DNA from: Vibrio sinensis
GTDB taxonomy: Bacteria > Pseudomonadota > Gammaproteobacteria > Enterobacterales > Vibrionaceae
Direction: 5' to 3'
Assembly: GCF_003605645.1 (NCBI RefSeq)
Contig: NZ_QVMU01000001.1
Coordinates: 1-64,000 of the forward strand
DNA length: 64,000 nucleotides
The notes below the pieces were generated by a model. The model was not told the DNA's origin. It saw only the letters and a list, made by a program, of their open reading frames with translations, and did no database searches. Numbering within the stretch: the stretch's first letter is position 1; every line of letters begins with the position of its first letter. A program made the translations under genes and the position numbers. Shown here piece by piece: positions 8,298 to 15,857 of this stretch.

Positions 8298-9176
8298 TTA
8301 CTTCTGTCTCAGTCCCATACGGCAAAGTTGGCGGAAATCTTTTGGGCTTACGTCGGTATGGCGTTTAAAGAATTTAGTCATATTCGTTGCTTCGTTAAAG
8401 CCAAGTTGTTCAGCTATATCAGCGATAGAATACTGACTAAAAGCGAGTTGACGTTTGGCTTCGATTAGCACTCGTTCATCAAGCAGTTCTTTGACACTAA
8501 TTCCAGCATTATCTTTGGCCAACTTATCTAACTGCTTGACGCTTTTACCCATCGAAAAAGCGATTTCTGTCACCGATGGACGTAAGCTAAAGTGCTCATC
8601 GATGTGGTTTTTAAGGCGGTAAAAATCACTCGCGCCCAACTGATTTTGCTGTGCGTTGCGTTTGTAGATTGGCACGATAGTTTTTAACAATACCGATCGT
8701 AGCAAGCTGCGGATGATCTCGCCACGAAATTCAGATTCCGAGTAGAATTCATTCACCATGATACGGAATAGCGCATCAATATCTTCACTGATATTGTGAA
8801 TACAGTTCACTTGTACTAAGGCCGCAATGATTGAATCGAAATAGGGGTCGTGGCCATTTTCAGCGAGGAAAGTACAATTAAATGGCATCACAAAGCCATC
8901 AACGGTGCGATTTTTAGCAAAGGCATGAATTTGATTTTTTCCTAGTGTTAGTAGAGTACCTGCTCGGACTTGATGCTGCTGGTGGTCAACATAATGCAGT
9001 CCCTTGCCTTCTGTGATGTAGATGAGAGCGCTAAAGTTGAGGCGATGGTGACGTGACACTTCTTCAATCCCTCGCTCAGCATATAGATCTGAAATTCGGA
9101 AAAGATAAGGATTGGTTAAACCAGATTCAGAGCGCATTCGCTCTAGAGGGATACTTTTACAATTCATAGTTAACAT
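8298..9176 (-). CDS. AraC-family transcriptional regulator
   Basis: A 292-residue protein. The N-terminal half is a cupin-like sensor (LNFSALIYITEGKGLHYVDHQ...AGTLLTLGKNQIHAF). The C-terminal 100 residues hold two helix-turn-helix units, including ITEIAFSMGKSVKQLDKLAK-like and IADIAEQLGFNEATNMTKFFKRH segments. It lies directly upstream of and co-directional with the EmrAB-type pair, which it probably controls. It is also downstream of the dehalogenase operon, from which a terminator separates it. That hairpin ends only 4 bases before the start codon, and no free ribosome site is visible, so translation may begin at a later Met (residue 4 or 14). Confidence 0.85.
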   Translation of the reverse strand: MLTMNCKSIPLERMRSESGLTNPYLFRISDLYAERGIEEVSRHHRLNFSALIYITEGKGLHYVDHQQHQVRAGTLLTLGKNQIHAFAKNRTVDGFVMPFNCTFLAENGHDPYFDSIIAALVQVNCIHNISEDIDALFRIMVNEFYSESEFRGEIIRSLLRSVLLKTIVPIYKRNAQQNQLGASDFYRLKNHIDEHFSLRPSVTEIAFSMGKSVKQLDKLAKDNAGISVKELLDERVLIEAKRQLAFSQYSIADIAEQLGFNEATNMTKFFKRHTDVSPKDFRQLCRMGLRQK

Positions 9177-9179
9177 AAA

Positions 9180-9201
9180 AGGAGCTTAAGATTAAGCTCC
9201 T
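9180..9201 (-). terminator. Terminator at the end of the dehalogenase operon
   Basis: Stem AGGAGCTTA with TAAGCTCCT around AGAT. On the minus strand it is followed by TTTTATG, where ATG is the annotated AraC start. The hairpin thus ends one operon and forms the leader of the next gene. Confidence 0.7.
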
Positions 9202-9241
9202 GAAATTCTTCTTAATTATTAATATAAATGTGCTAATAGGA

Positions 9242-9460
9242 CTAGTATTTTTCTAGCGCCATATCTTCGGCCATCTGCTTATAGTCGATTTTGGGCTTAC
9301 TCTCTACTACTACAGGTGCTTTTGTTACTGGTTTGGTCACAGTATGCAACAATTGCTGAGTTGTTTGCTCATTGCTTAAACTAATGAAGCTAGTTGAAAG
9401 TTGCAAAACAATTACTACTGAAGCTAAACAGTAAAATGCCATCGAGATATGTTGTCTCAT
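9242..9460 (-). CDS. Small single-span membrane protein of the dehalogenase operon
   Basis: A 72-residue protein with one hydrophobic segment (about residues 7-28) and a polar tail rich in Lys, Thr, Pro and Val that ends YKQMAEDMALEKY. It starts 2 bases past the stop of the FMN-binding membrane protein and is the last gene before the operon terminator, so it is co-transcribed with rdhA. I do not recognise the family. A small accessory subunit or assembly factor of the dehalogenase membrane complex is an inference from position only. Confidence 0.6.
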   Translation of the reverse strand: MRQHISMAFYCLASVVIVLQLSTSFISLSNEQTTQQLLHTVTKPVTKAPVVVESKPKIDYKQMAEDMALEKY

Positions 9461-9462
9461 GA

Positions 9463-10737
9463 TTATTCCTTATCTTGTTTAATGGCTTCGTTGTTCACTG
9501 TGCTTTTTCTCGGCGCTTTGTGTCTATTCTGAGGTGTTTTTCTACCTTTCTGGTTGCGTGCCTGTTTGAACCAGTTTTTGTTGAATACCAAAAAATCTGT
9601 CATGGCATTAATAGGGCATAGACTTTGACACCAAGGACGACGCACTATCAATGAAGTTAAGATAATCATCACAGTGAGCACAAATAGATACATGCCACCA
9701 ATCATGCCAAAAGCAATGCCAAAGGGTTCGTAAACGAAAGCCGCAGGGTTACGGAAATACGCGCCTAAACATAACGTCACCAACAGTAATACACGTGGGA
9801 ACCAAATAAAGAATTGATGACGTACTGGTGATGATTTGGCGTTGCCCACTTTAGCGAGGCATTGTTGTACAGCGCCAAATGGACATAGACTTTGACAATA
9901 TACATTACGATTGTAATAGAAAATATAACCGATACTGAGTGCTATTAAGATAAATGGTGTGTAGTTGGCAACACCGGAAATCCATGATCCGTCAATTAAA
10001 CCACCAATCGTTGAGGCGGAGTAGAGTGAAGCTGAATGGAAGCCGAATAATAGTGTTGAAGTTGCTAGTAACACGACATTCATTTTCACCTTGTGCTTAG
10101 AGCGTGTACGGTTGACCCAGATCGCCACTGCAAATAAAATTAAGGCTGCAGCGTCGAGCCATTTGAAGTAACTCCATACAGATGTCTGTTCAGAAAGATG
10201 ATAACCAAAAATGATTTCACGAATTGGATCGGCAGCTTGATCAAGAGCGTGAGTGTAGGCATCGGAGGTCAGTGTTGCACCTGAAATTGCATCAATGTGG
10301 ATTGAAGTTTTTATATTCTTGCCCAGTAGGGCCTCGGGCAATTTTTCTTCGACGACTTTGTCAAAATAAGATGATGTTTCTTTTGAGGACAGTAGCGAGA
10401 TGGTTTCGACTTCACCTGTATGGCTAAAGACAGCTCCGACAGTGAGTTCACCACCGTAACCAATGCCCGTCCCAAAGCTGACCCACTTGGCGTTTTTATC
10501 AGCGTCTGTCCCTACTAACTTATCACCGTCTGTCCTTACTAACTTGTATACGTTTGGGGATATTTCGAGCAACTGATTTTCTGAAGATACGATATGCTCA
10601 AAAAATTGTTGTTGGGAATTATTTGGTCGCAAGCCACCTAAGTACCAGGCGACAAGCAGCAGTAAAATCGACAAGATGCTGAGAATCTTCTCGAAGTGTT
10701 TATTTCGATTTGCAGTTTTTGGCTTTTTTATAGACAT
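9463..10737 (-). CDS. FMN-binding NosR/RdhC-like membrane iron-sulfur protein
   Basis: A 424-residue inner-membrane protein. It has an N-terminal span (about 20-38), then a periplasmic FMN-binding domain with the flavinylation motif DAISGATLTS. About five more spans follow, with two ferredoxin-like motifs of the form CQSLCPFGA and CQSLCPINA (C-x3-CP). This is the layout of the NosR/NirI/RdhC family, which passes electrons across the membrane to periplasmic reductases. In this operon the acceptor would be the RdhA dehalogenase, although in organohalide respirers RdhC has also been proposed as a maturation factor. Between residues of the FMN domain and the first span lies an unusual in-frame tandem repeat (see 10504-10551). 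The tail is very basic. Confidence 0.85.
   Translation of the reverse strand: MSIKKPKTANRNKHFEKILSILSILLLLVAWYLGGLRPNNSQQQFFEHIVSSENQLLEISPNVYKLVRTDGDKLVGTDADKNAKWVSFGTGIGYGGELTVGAVFSHTGEVETISLLSSKETSSYFDKVVEEKLPEALLGKNIKTSIHIDAISGATLTSDAYTHALDQAADPIREIIFGYHLSEQTSVWSYFKWLDAAALILFAVAIWVNRTRSKHKVKMNVVLLATSTLLFGFHSASLYSASTIGGLIDGSWISGVANYTPFILIALSIGYIFYYNRNVYCQSLCPFGAVQQCLAKVGNAKSSPVRHQFFIWFPRVLLLVTLCLGAYFRNPAAFVYEPFGIAFGMIGGMYLFVLTVMIILTSLIVRRPWCQSLCPINAMTDFLVFNKNWFKQARNQKGRKTPQNRHKAPRKSTVNNEAIKQDKE
10504..10551 (-). repeat. In-frame tandem 24-base repeat with the GGACAGAC core, inside the RdhC-like gene
   Basis: Two adjacent 24-base units share GTCTGTCC-Y-TACTAACTT on the plus strand. They encode the imperfect peptide repeat YKLVRTDG / DKLVGTDA. 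The core is the same GGACAGAC seen in the dispersed repeats near the RAYT gene. As 24 is divisible by 3, the reading frame is kept. Confidence 0.65.
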
Positions 10738-10813
10738 AAATTAAACAAGCCACGAGAAGTTTATATTCAGGTGACTTGCTCCTTAAGATAGTGCTAAAAA
10801 ACGATAGATAGGA

Positions 10814-11125
10814 TTAATGTGCCGTTTTCGGTTTGAGAGCAATTAACACACGCAATAGAATTGCGCCGCCAATAATAAGCCCAGTACCCGCAAAACCAAG
10901 GAAGTACCAACCCGCTAAGCCTTCATTTTCACCGAGTAGAGTAAAGGCACCTGCGACAGTTAGAATGATGGAAGCCCACCAACTGCCAACCAATGCCCAC
11001 TTCCACCAGTTCATGCCTAGGTTAAATTGCTTTGCCCATTGATTGGCACCAGCAAAAACTAACACTTGTAGTGCACCAAACGCCATCCAAAATAGAGGAT
11101 CAAGTACCGTTGATTGTGGAAACAT
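10814..11125 (-). CDS. rdhB: Reductive dehalogenase membrane anchor, RdhB-like
   Basis: A 103-residue hydrophobic protein with three predicted membrane spans (about residues 10-28, 43-64 and 71-92) and short loops. Its start codon overlaps the stop of rdhA by one base (TAATG), so the two are translationally coupled. Small three-span proteins encoded directly after rdhA act as the membrane anchor of the dehalogenase. Sequence conservation in RdhB is low, so the call rests mainly on position, size and topology. Confidence 0.75.
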   Translation of the reverse strand: MFPQSTVLDPLFWMAFGALQVLVFAGANQWAKQFNLGMNWWKWALVGSWWASIILTVAGAFTLLGENEGLAGWYFLGFAGTGLIIGGAILLRVLIALKPKTAH

Positions 11126-12639
11126 TAGAAGCCCTCCCAGTTACCGTCGTATTCCCAAGTTTTCTCAACCTTGAGGTAATTTTCGCTGCGCATCCACTCT
11201 GGTGGTTGGTGGTAGCCAGCAAAGCGGCCGCCATTCCAATCGCCATGGTAGGCTTCGGCCTCAGGGTAATAGAAGAAGTTATGTTGCATTGCTAACAGCG
11301 TTTTACGAGTCATGCCAGTTGGGTCACGAGGATCGGTTTCTTTTACCAATGCGTGGATCCAGTTGTTCTTACGCGTATAAGGACACACAGCGATACACAC
11401 GCGGCAACCCATTGCTGTTTCGGTTGGACCTTGACGCCACATTGTCCAGCAACTGTCTTGGTTAAAATCAAATTTGCGATAACCACGAACAACGACATCG
11501 GGCTTATCCACCTTGCTGATTGAGCCACTAGGGCAGGAGTCAGCGCAGATCTTACACTCTTCACAGAAGTGCTTAACTTTAGTGTCGATTGGCTTATCCG
11601 CCTCCAGATCCAGTTCAGTTATTACCGCCGCTAGGCGGATATTTGGCCCCAGCTCTGGCGTTAACAAAATACCATTTCGCGCCGCTTCACCCATACCCGC
11701 TTGGATGGCAAGCGGTGGTACCACGATTTCGTAATCTGACCCCGGCCATTGTGGACGTGCTGCATACCCCAATTCTCCAAGGAATGCCGCCATTAAACCT
11801 GAAGCATTTTTGGCGCGGAAGTAGCCATCATAAGAGGTAGAGTAACCAATAGCAGCGTACATTGGATCCCAGTTCATTGGCGTACCAAAAATGATCACAT
11901 TCTTCCAATGTTTCGGTACGGATTCGTCCCAATCTGGCATACCACGCATGGTGTTTTTGAACATGAAGTTAGGATCCATTTTAGTAATACCAACAATGCT
12001 CATACCAAATTTGAATGCCATTTTCTTAATTAGATCAGATGCATGTTTTGGCGATTTAAATTCTTGCTTAGTGCGTTTAACCCACTGGAAATCGACATCA
12101 TCTGGGTGGCCTTTTGGACTTGGTGGAAAGTCACTCTTTACACCACGCATGTAAGCCGCAGAGTATGCCCAGCCAAGTGCAAAGCGAGAGCGATGTTGTT
12201 CAAAGTTTTGCGCATGCTCTGCTTTTTCTTCAAAGGACTGATACATATCATCCCAACGTTCAGGGTAACGAGAATAGTACTCACGCACTCTTTCATTGGG
12301 AATTTCACGCCAGTCTTTGGTCGGCACCCAGCCGTTTTTTATTTCTGCGCCCAGCACTCGCGTGCGGTGGAACAAGAAATCACTCCACTCTGGACGAGTT
12401 AGTTCGCCGGCTACTTCCATAGTTGGTGCCACATCAACTCGAAACGGCTCACGGTTAAAGTACATGTCGTGGCCTGATTCAGTTCGGCCCCAACCAACAT
12501 TAGCATCAGGATCTCGCCCTAATACAAATCCAGCCCCAGCAGCTGCGCCAATTGTCGCGGTGGCAGCGGCTACGCCGCCCAGCTTCAAAAAGTCACGGCG
12601 AGAGGTATCAGCTACGCCTGATTCAACTTGCTCTTTCAC
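11125..12639 (-). CDS. rdhA: Reductive dehalogenase catalytic subunit
   Basis: A 504-residue Tat-exported enzyme that reductively removes halogen from organohalides with a corrinoid and two Fe-S clusters. The Tat signal is SRRDFLKLGG at residues 13-22. The first [4Fe-4S] motif is CEECKICADSCP (Cys359, 362, 365, 369). The second is the distal Cys of SCWTMW plus GCRVCIAVCP. The core region YDGYFRAKNASGLMAAFLGELGY carries a Tyr where PceA has its proton donor, and GPNIRLAAVITELDL supplies the conserved Arg region. The length fits respiratory, membrane-associated RdhA. It is flanked by a TPR gene 19 bases upstream and by rdhB. The halogenated substrate cannot be inferred. Confidence 0.93.
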   Translation of the reverse strand: MKEQVESGVADTSRRDFLKLGGVAAATATIGAAAGAGFVLGRDPDANVGWGRTESGHDMYFNREPFRVDVAPTMEVAGELTRPEWSDFLFHRTRVLGAEIKNGWVPTKDWREIPNERVREYYSRYPERWDDMYQSFEEKAEHAQNFEQHRSRFALGWAYSAAYMRGVKSDFPPSPKGHPDDVDFQWVKRTKQEFKSPKHASDLIKKMAFKFGMSIVGITKMDPNFMFKNTMRGMPDWDESVPKHWKNVIIFGTPMNWDPMYAAIGYSTSYDGYFRAKNASGLMAAFLGELGYAARPQWPGSDYEIVVPPLAIQAGMGEAARNGILLTPELGPNIRLAAVITELDLEADKPIDTKVKHFCEECKICADSCPSGSISKVDKPDVVVRGYRKFDFNQDSCWTMWRQGPTETAMGCRVCIAVCPYTRKNNWIHALVKETDPRDPTGMTRKTLLAMQHNFFYYPEAEAYHGDWNGGRFAGYHQPPEWMRSENYLKVEKTWEYDGNWEGF

Positions 12640-12658
12640 ATTAACTCCAGATTTCTAA

Positions 12659-13765
12659 TTATATTTCTACTAAATCAAGGCTCAGCGCTTTATTGATGGT
12701 ATTAAGCTGCTCTCGATAAGTTATTTTGTAATGTCCTGCTAGCTTATTCAGCTCAACCATCACCAATTGAGCATCAGCCCATCTTTCGGTGTGGAAGTAG
12801 CATAGGAACAGTTGCTCTAAACACCATTCATCGTGTGGTTCAAAGATCAATAGTTGTTTGATGTCGTCCTCAAGATCGTGATACTGGCCGAGATCGGCTT
12901 TTACTCGGGCACGAATGCTAACTACGTCATAACTTTCTGGTTTTAGAAGTAAGTAATGATCGAGCGCATCGAGAGCTTCTTCAAAGCGACCGTTTTGATG
13001 CGCAGTAATACCGGCCAAACGTACTAGCTCAATTGATGAAATATCGTTGCTGAATGCGGTATTGATCCACTGATCAGCTTTATCGTTTTGACCAAGTGCT
13101 AAGTAAGAACTAACGGCAGTGATGTAAGTGGAAACCAATGATTTATCACAGACGAATGCTTGTTCTGCGAATTTAGCTGCCAGCTCAAATTGGCTATCTT
13201 GATAATAAAGACCAGCAAGGTTTTGATATCCACCTATAAAATCAGGAGCGATATCGATACAGCGCTGAAATTGCTCAATCGCCAATTCGCTTTCATTCAT
13301 ATAGAGAAAGTTAAAACCCAAATGACAATAGACCATCGGGTTTTGGGCATTGAGTTCAATAGATTCTTGTAACATCGCTTTGGCCATTTCGTAATCACCA
13401 AGCTGCTGGTAGACCAACCCACATTTACTTTTGAATTCATCGTCAGGAAGCTGAGCTTTATATAGGTTAGTGGCAATCATAGCGAGTTGACACATCTGCG
13501 CTGCCATTAAGGTTTCAAAGAGAAACTGCAACTGAGATTGGGTGATTGAGATTGATTCAAATAGCTCACTTAGCACGAGAGTAAAGCTTTCATGCTCTAA
13601 CCAATCGAGTTGATTTTTGTCTTGCTCTTGGCCACGTTGGCCAAATTGCGCATTCAAAAACATCAAACGGTCGTTGAGCTTTGGTTCAACGTCTTGTAGT
13701 GATGGGAGTGAAGGGAGTTGGCTATTGAGGTATTGATATAGTTCGAGCCATTTACTGCTAATCAT
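12659..13765 (-). CDS. TPR protein at the head of the dehalogenase operon
   Basis: A 368-residue soluble protein made largely of tetratricopeptide repeats from about residue 110 to 330 (for example LVYQQLGDYEMAKAMLQESIEL, HLGFNFLYMNESELAIEQFQRC, LAGLYYQDSQFELAAKFAEQAF). There is no signal peptide. It is the first gene of the operon and its stop lies 19 bases before rdhA. A chaperone that holds the Tat-dependent precursor during cofactor insertion is the likely role, by analogy with other operon-encoded Tat chaperones; this is inference. The promoter must be in the gap 13766-13990. Confidence 0.75.
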   Translation of the reverse strand: MISSKWLELYQYLNSQLPSLPSLQDVEPKLNDRLMFLNAQFGQRGQEQDKNQLDWLEHESFTLVLSELFESISITQSQLQFLFETLMAAQMCQLAMIATNLYKAQLPDDEFKSKCGLVYQQLGDYEMAKAMLQESIELNAQNPMVYCHLGFNFLYMNESELAIEQFQRCIDIAPDFIGGYQNLAGLYYQDSQFELAAKFAEQAFVCDKSLVSTYITAVSSYLALGQNDKADQWINTAFSNDISSIELVRLAGITAHQNGRFEEALDALDHYLLLKPESYDVVSIRARVKADLGQYHDLEDDIKQLLIFEPHDEWCLEQLFLCYFHTERWADAQLVMVELNKLAGHYKITYREQLNTINKALSLDLVEI

Positions 13766-13965
13766 GCATAACGTCCTACTTAAATTTCAGCGTTAATATT
13801 GAGTATTTTGTTAGTGGCTAAAAGGTCGTATTTACCCCTTAAGAGGTAGTTTTATTCCCTTTGAAATCAAACATGATTTTGATCAAACTCTATTGTGTCT
13901 AAATCATGAGCGTTGTGGATAGGAAGATGTAAGAGGGTTGTAGTTAATTGGAAACAAGGTGGAAA

Positions 13966-13981
13966 CCCATTTCGAAATGGG
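13966..13981. promoter_or_regulatory. Perfect palindrome upstream of the dehalogenase operon
   Basis: CCCATTTCGAAATGGG is an uninterrupted 16-base palindrome 201 bases upstream of the TPR start and 15 bases from the next terminator. It could be an operator for the dehalogenase operon. No T-run follows on either strand. Confidence 0.4.
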
Positions 13982-13995
13982 ACCGTGAAAATAAA

Positions 13996-14018
13996 AGAGG
14001 CAGCGTTAGGCTGCCTCT
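13996..14018 (-). terminator. Terminator of the 14064-14570 gene
   Basis: Stem AGAGGCAGC with GCTGCCTCT around a 5-base loop. On the minus strand TTTTATTTT follows. Confidence 0.85.
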
Positions 14019-14063
14019 AATCTAAATACTCTTAACGAGTGTAAATATTATTATCTAGCTAGT

Positions 14064-14570
14064 TTAGCCTTTGATATGATCAAGTTCGTAGTCAGCTAAA
14101 ATACCTTTCGCTTTGATGATGTCTTCAGCGTCGCCATGCACAATCACAAGGAATTTGTCAGCTTTAATTGCAGAATCGTATTTTACGATGCTGTCTTTAG
14201 GAATGCCGATACTTGCTAGTGCACCACCGATAGCGCCTAAACCACCTGTCACTACAGCACCTTCAATCGCACCAACGAAAGTCGACACAATAGGACCAGC
14301 AACCATTAGGGCACCAACGCCAGGTAGCCAAAATAGACCTGCACCAACTAGTGCACCCCATAGACCGCCCCAAAATGCGCCTGTTTTACCCCATGTTTTA
14401 ACACGGTCACCGGTGTTGTAAAAACCCGCTACGTGTTCTTCACTGTGATAGCCTTTACCCAAAATTGAGATTTTTGATACATCGTATTTCTCACTTTGCA
14501 GTAATTTAACGACTGCTTCAGCTTCTAGGTGAGTATTTACGACTGTGATGATTTTTTCTTGTTGTTTCAT
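14064..14570 (-). CDS. Glycine-zipper stress-type protein (DUF1269/general stress protein-like)
   Basis: A 168-residue protein. The N-terminal 50 residues (KIITVVNTHLEAEAVVKLLQSEKYDVSKISILGKG) resemble the heavy-metal or YflT-like domain of general stress proteins. The middle (about residues 63-122) is a Gly/Ala-rich hydrophobic stretch, GAFWGGLWGALVGAGLFWLPGVG and onward, that may form a membrane hairpin. A short polar C-terminus follows. The family is widespread and has no proven function. The gene has its own terminator and a ribosome site (GGAG) before its ATG. It is monocistronic. Confidence 0.7.
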   Translation of the reverse strand: MKQQEKIITVVNTHLEAEAVVKLLQSEKYDVSKISILGKGYHSEEHVAGFYNTGDRVKTWGKTGAFWGGLWGALVGAGLFWLPGVGALMVAGPIVSTFVGAIEGAVVTGGLGAIGGALASIGIPKDSIVKYDSAIKADKFLVIVHGDAEDIIKAKGILADYELDHIKG

Positions 14571-14953
14571 ATCATATCTCCATTTTGAAATTTGATGTTT
14601 TTATTTTAATTTGCGTTTCAACGTTAATGTCTCTGAGTTGATACTCCCACCAGCGCCATTTTAGATAAACTGATATTTTTGAATTCTAAGATCTTATTTA
14701 TAGATTATTGGTAAGGTTAATATTAATAGATTGTGAATGTTCATTTTCTATTCATAATTCATACATAATCTTAAGTAGTAAAAAGTGATATATTTAAATT
14801 TTTTTGATAGGCGAGGATTTGATGATAATTAGTGACGTTTATACTTAAATTGGATTTTCTTATGCTGTTTGCGTCACTTATTTTAGGATAATAGTTATAA
14901 CCCTAAAATAAGTCATTAGGTCAATGTAATTGACCTAATGATCCCTAGCTTGG
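14571..14953. other. AT-rich intergenic region with nested inverted repeats
   Basis: No gene is seen. The right end of the gap (14913-14941) holds the terminator of the alpha/beta hydrolase. Next to it a second inverted repeat pairs CTTATTTTAGG (14877-14887) with CCTAAAATAAG (14902-14912). The left part must carry the promoter of the 14570 gene. The centre is strongly AT-rich. Confidence 0.5.
14913..14941 (-). terminator. Terminator of the alpha/beta hydrolase gene
   Basis: A 13-base perfect stem (TCATTAGGTCAAT with ATTGACCTAATGA) and a GTA loop, 13 bases past the stop codon. On the minus strand CTTATTTTAGG follows. Confidence 0.8.
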
Positions 14954-15667
14954 TTATAAATTATTGACGTTTTCTTCAATGATAGATTTTAATGAATCCC
15001 AATATTCTCCAGTATCCAATGGAAGCATGCTAAAGTGGCCACAGTTCTTAAATAGAATGAGTTCACAATCCCAAGCTTCGGCATAACTTTTAGCCATAGA
15101 GTAAGGTACAGTTTCATCTTCTAAGCCATGAATAACAGTAAGTTGTGTTGCTCCGTGTCCACGGCTGATAGGGTTAGCCAGTGACATCTTATTTAAATCT
15201 TGGTTGAGGAGTTTTTCAACTTGCTGTGGTTCATTGAGAAGATGATATTGGTTCAAATCCAGTACGCTAGAAATACTGATTGCTTTTTTGGGTCTAATAT
15301 CGAGTTCTTCGCCTAACAGCCAAGTCATTAAGTGACCACCTGCTGAATGACCAATGATTAATAATTTACTAAAATCTAGATTATGTTCAGTTAAGCTGAA
15401 AAGGTATTCAAATCCTGATCTTATATCGCTTAATATTTCTTCCAAAGCAATTGAACCGGTCTCAGGCATACCGCGATATTCTAGATTCCAGATGGCACAA
15501 TTACGTTTATACTCATTGACGATAGCTTTGGTCGGATAGATATCTAAGGTATTTTTATCTTTCCAATATCCCCCATGAATAACAACGATAATGGGAACTG
15601 GTTCATCTGATATAGGAACATACAGATCGCCAAATTGTTTATCATGTTTGCCATAGAAAAATTTCAT
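14954..15667 (-). CDS. Alpha/beta hydrolase (esterase-like)
   Basis: A 237-residue cytoplasmic enzyme of the alpha/beta hydrolase fold. VVIHGGYWKD is the oxyanion-hole motif typical of kynurenine formamidase-like and carboxylesterase-like members. IIGHSAGGHL holds the nucleophile Ser. HGLEDETVP carries the acidic residue and KNCGHFSML the His. The triad is complete. It lies next to nanA on the same strand, but a terminator and an ERIC repeat intervene. A sialate O-acetylesterase or a formamidase role is possible; neither can be shown from sequence. The terminator hairpin sits about 19 bases before its start codon, inside its leader. Confidence 0.75.
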   Translation of the reverse strand: MKFFYGKHDKQFGDLYVPISDEPVPIIVVIHGGYWKDKNTLDIYPTKAIVNEYKRNCAIWNLEYRGMPETGSIALEEILSDIRSGFEYLFSLTEHNLDFSKLLIIGHSAGGHLMTWLLGEELDIRPKKAISISSVLDLNQYHLLNEPQQVEKLLNQDLNKMSLANPISRGHGATQLTVIHGLEDETVPYSMAKSYAEAWDCELILFKNCGHFSMLPLDTGEYWDSLKSIIEENVNNL

Positions 15668-15685
15668 TTATGAGCATCCTTATTA

Positions 15686-15709
15686 AAAAGGCTTCTAAAG
15701 AAGCCTTTT
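15686..15709 (-). terminator. Terminator between nanA and the alpha/beta hydrolase gene
   Basis: Stem AAAAGGCTTC with GAAGCCTTTT around TAAA. It is followed on the minus strand by TTAATAAGGATGC, which includes the ribosome site of the hydrolase gene. It ends nanA transcripts or attenuates read-through into the hydrolase. Confidence 0.75.
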
Positions 15710-15710
15710 A

Positions 15711-15837
15711 GTATACCCGTTCTCCTTGAAGTCGTAGCGATATTGGCTATGTTCGTGAGCCTCAATTACATAGTAGACACATAATAATTATATAGCTCTT
15801 CTATGTTTACTCATCACCGCCTGCAACATCCAAGTTT
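15711..15837 (-). repeat. ERIC (IRU) intergenic repeat, about 127 bases
   Basis: The segment begins GTATACCCGTTCTCCTTGAA and ends CGCCTGCAACATCCAAGTT, with the middle TTGGCTATGTTCGTGAGCC. This is the arrangement of the ERIC element (GTATACCC ends, TTGAAGT...GCAGC and TTGGCT...TTC core, GCCGCCTGCAACTT tail) known from enterics and vibrios. Length and order match the 127-base form. It fills the gap between nanA and its terminator. Orientation is arbitrary. Confidence 0.82.
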
Positions 15838-15857
15838 ACATAATGATTGGAAAAAGA

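Noticed and set aside
11032..12658. Several overlapping plus-strand ORFs of 70-120 codons opposite rdhA
   Set aside because: They lie wholly antisense to a gene with conserved motifs, lack ribosome sites and show no recognisable protein features.
13861..13900. Possible FNR box (TTTGATCAAAC) upstream of the dehalogenase operon
   Set aside because: The half-sites are contiguous, while FNR needs TTGAT-N4-ATCAA; the spacing is wrong.
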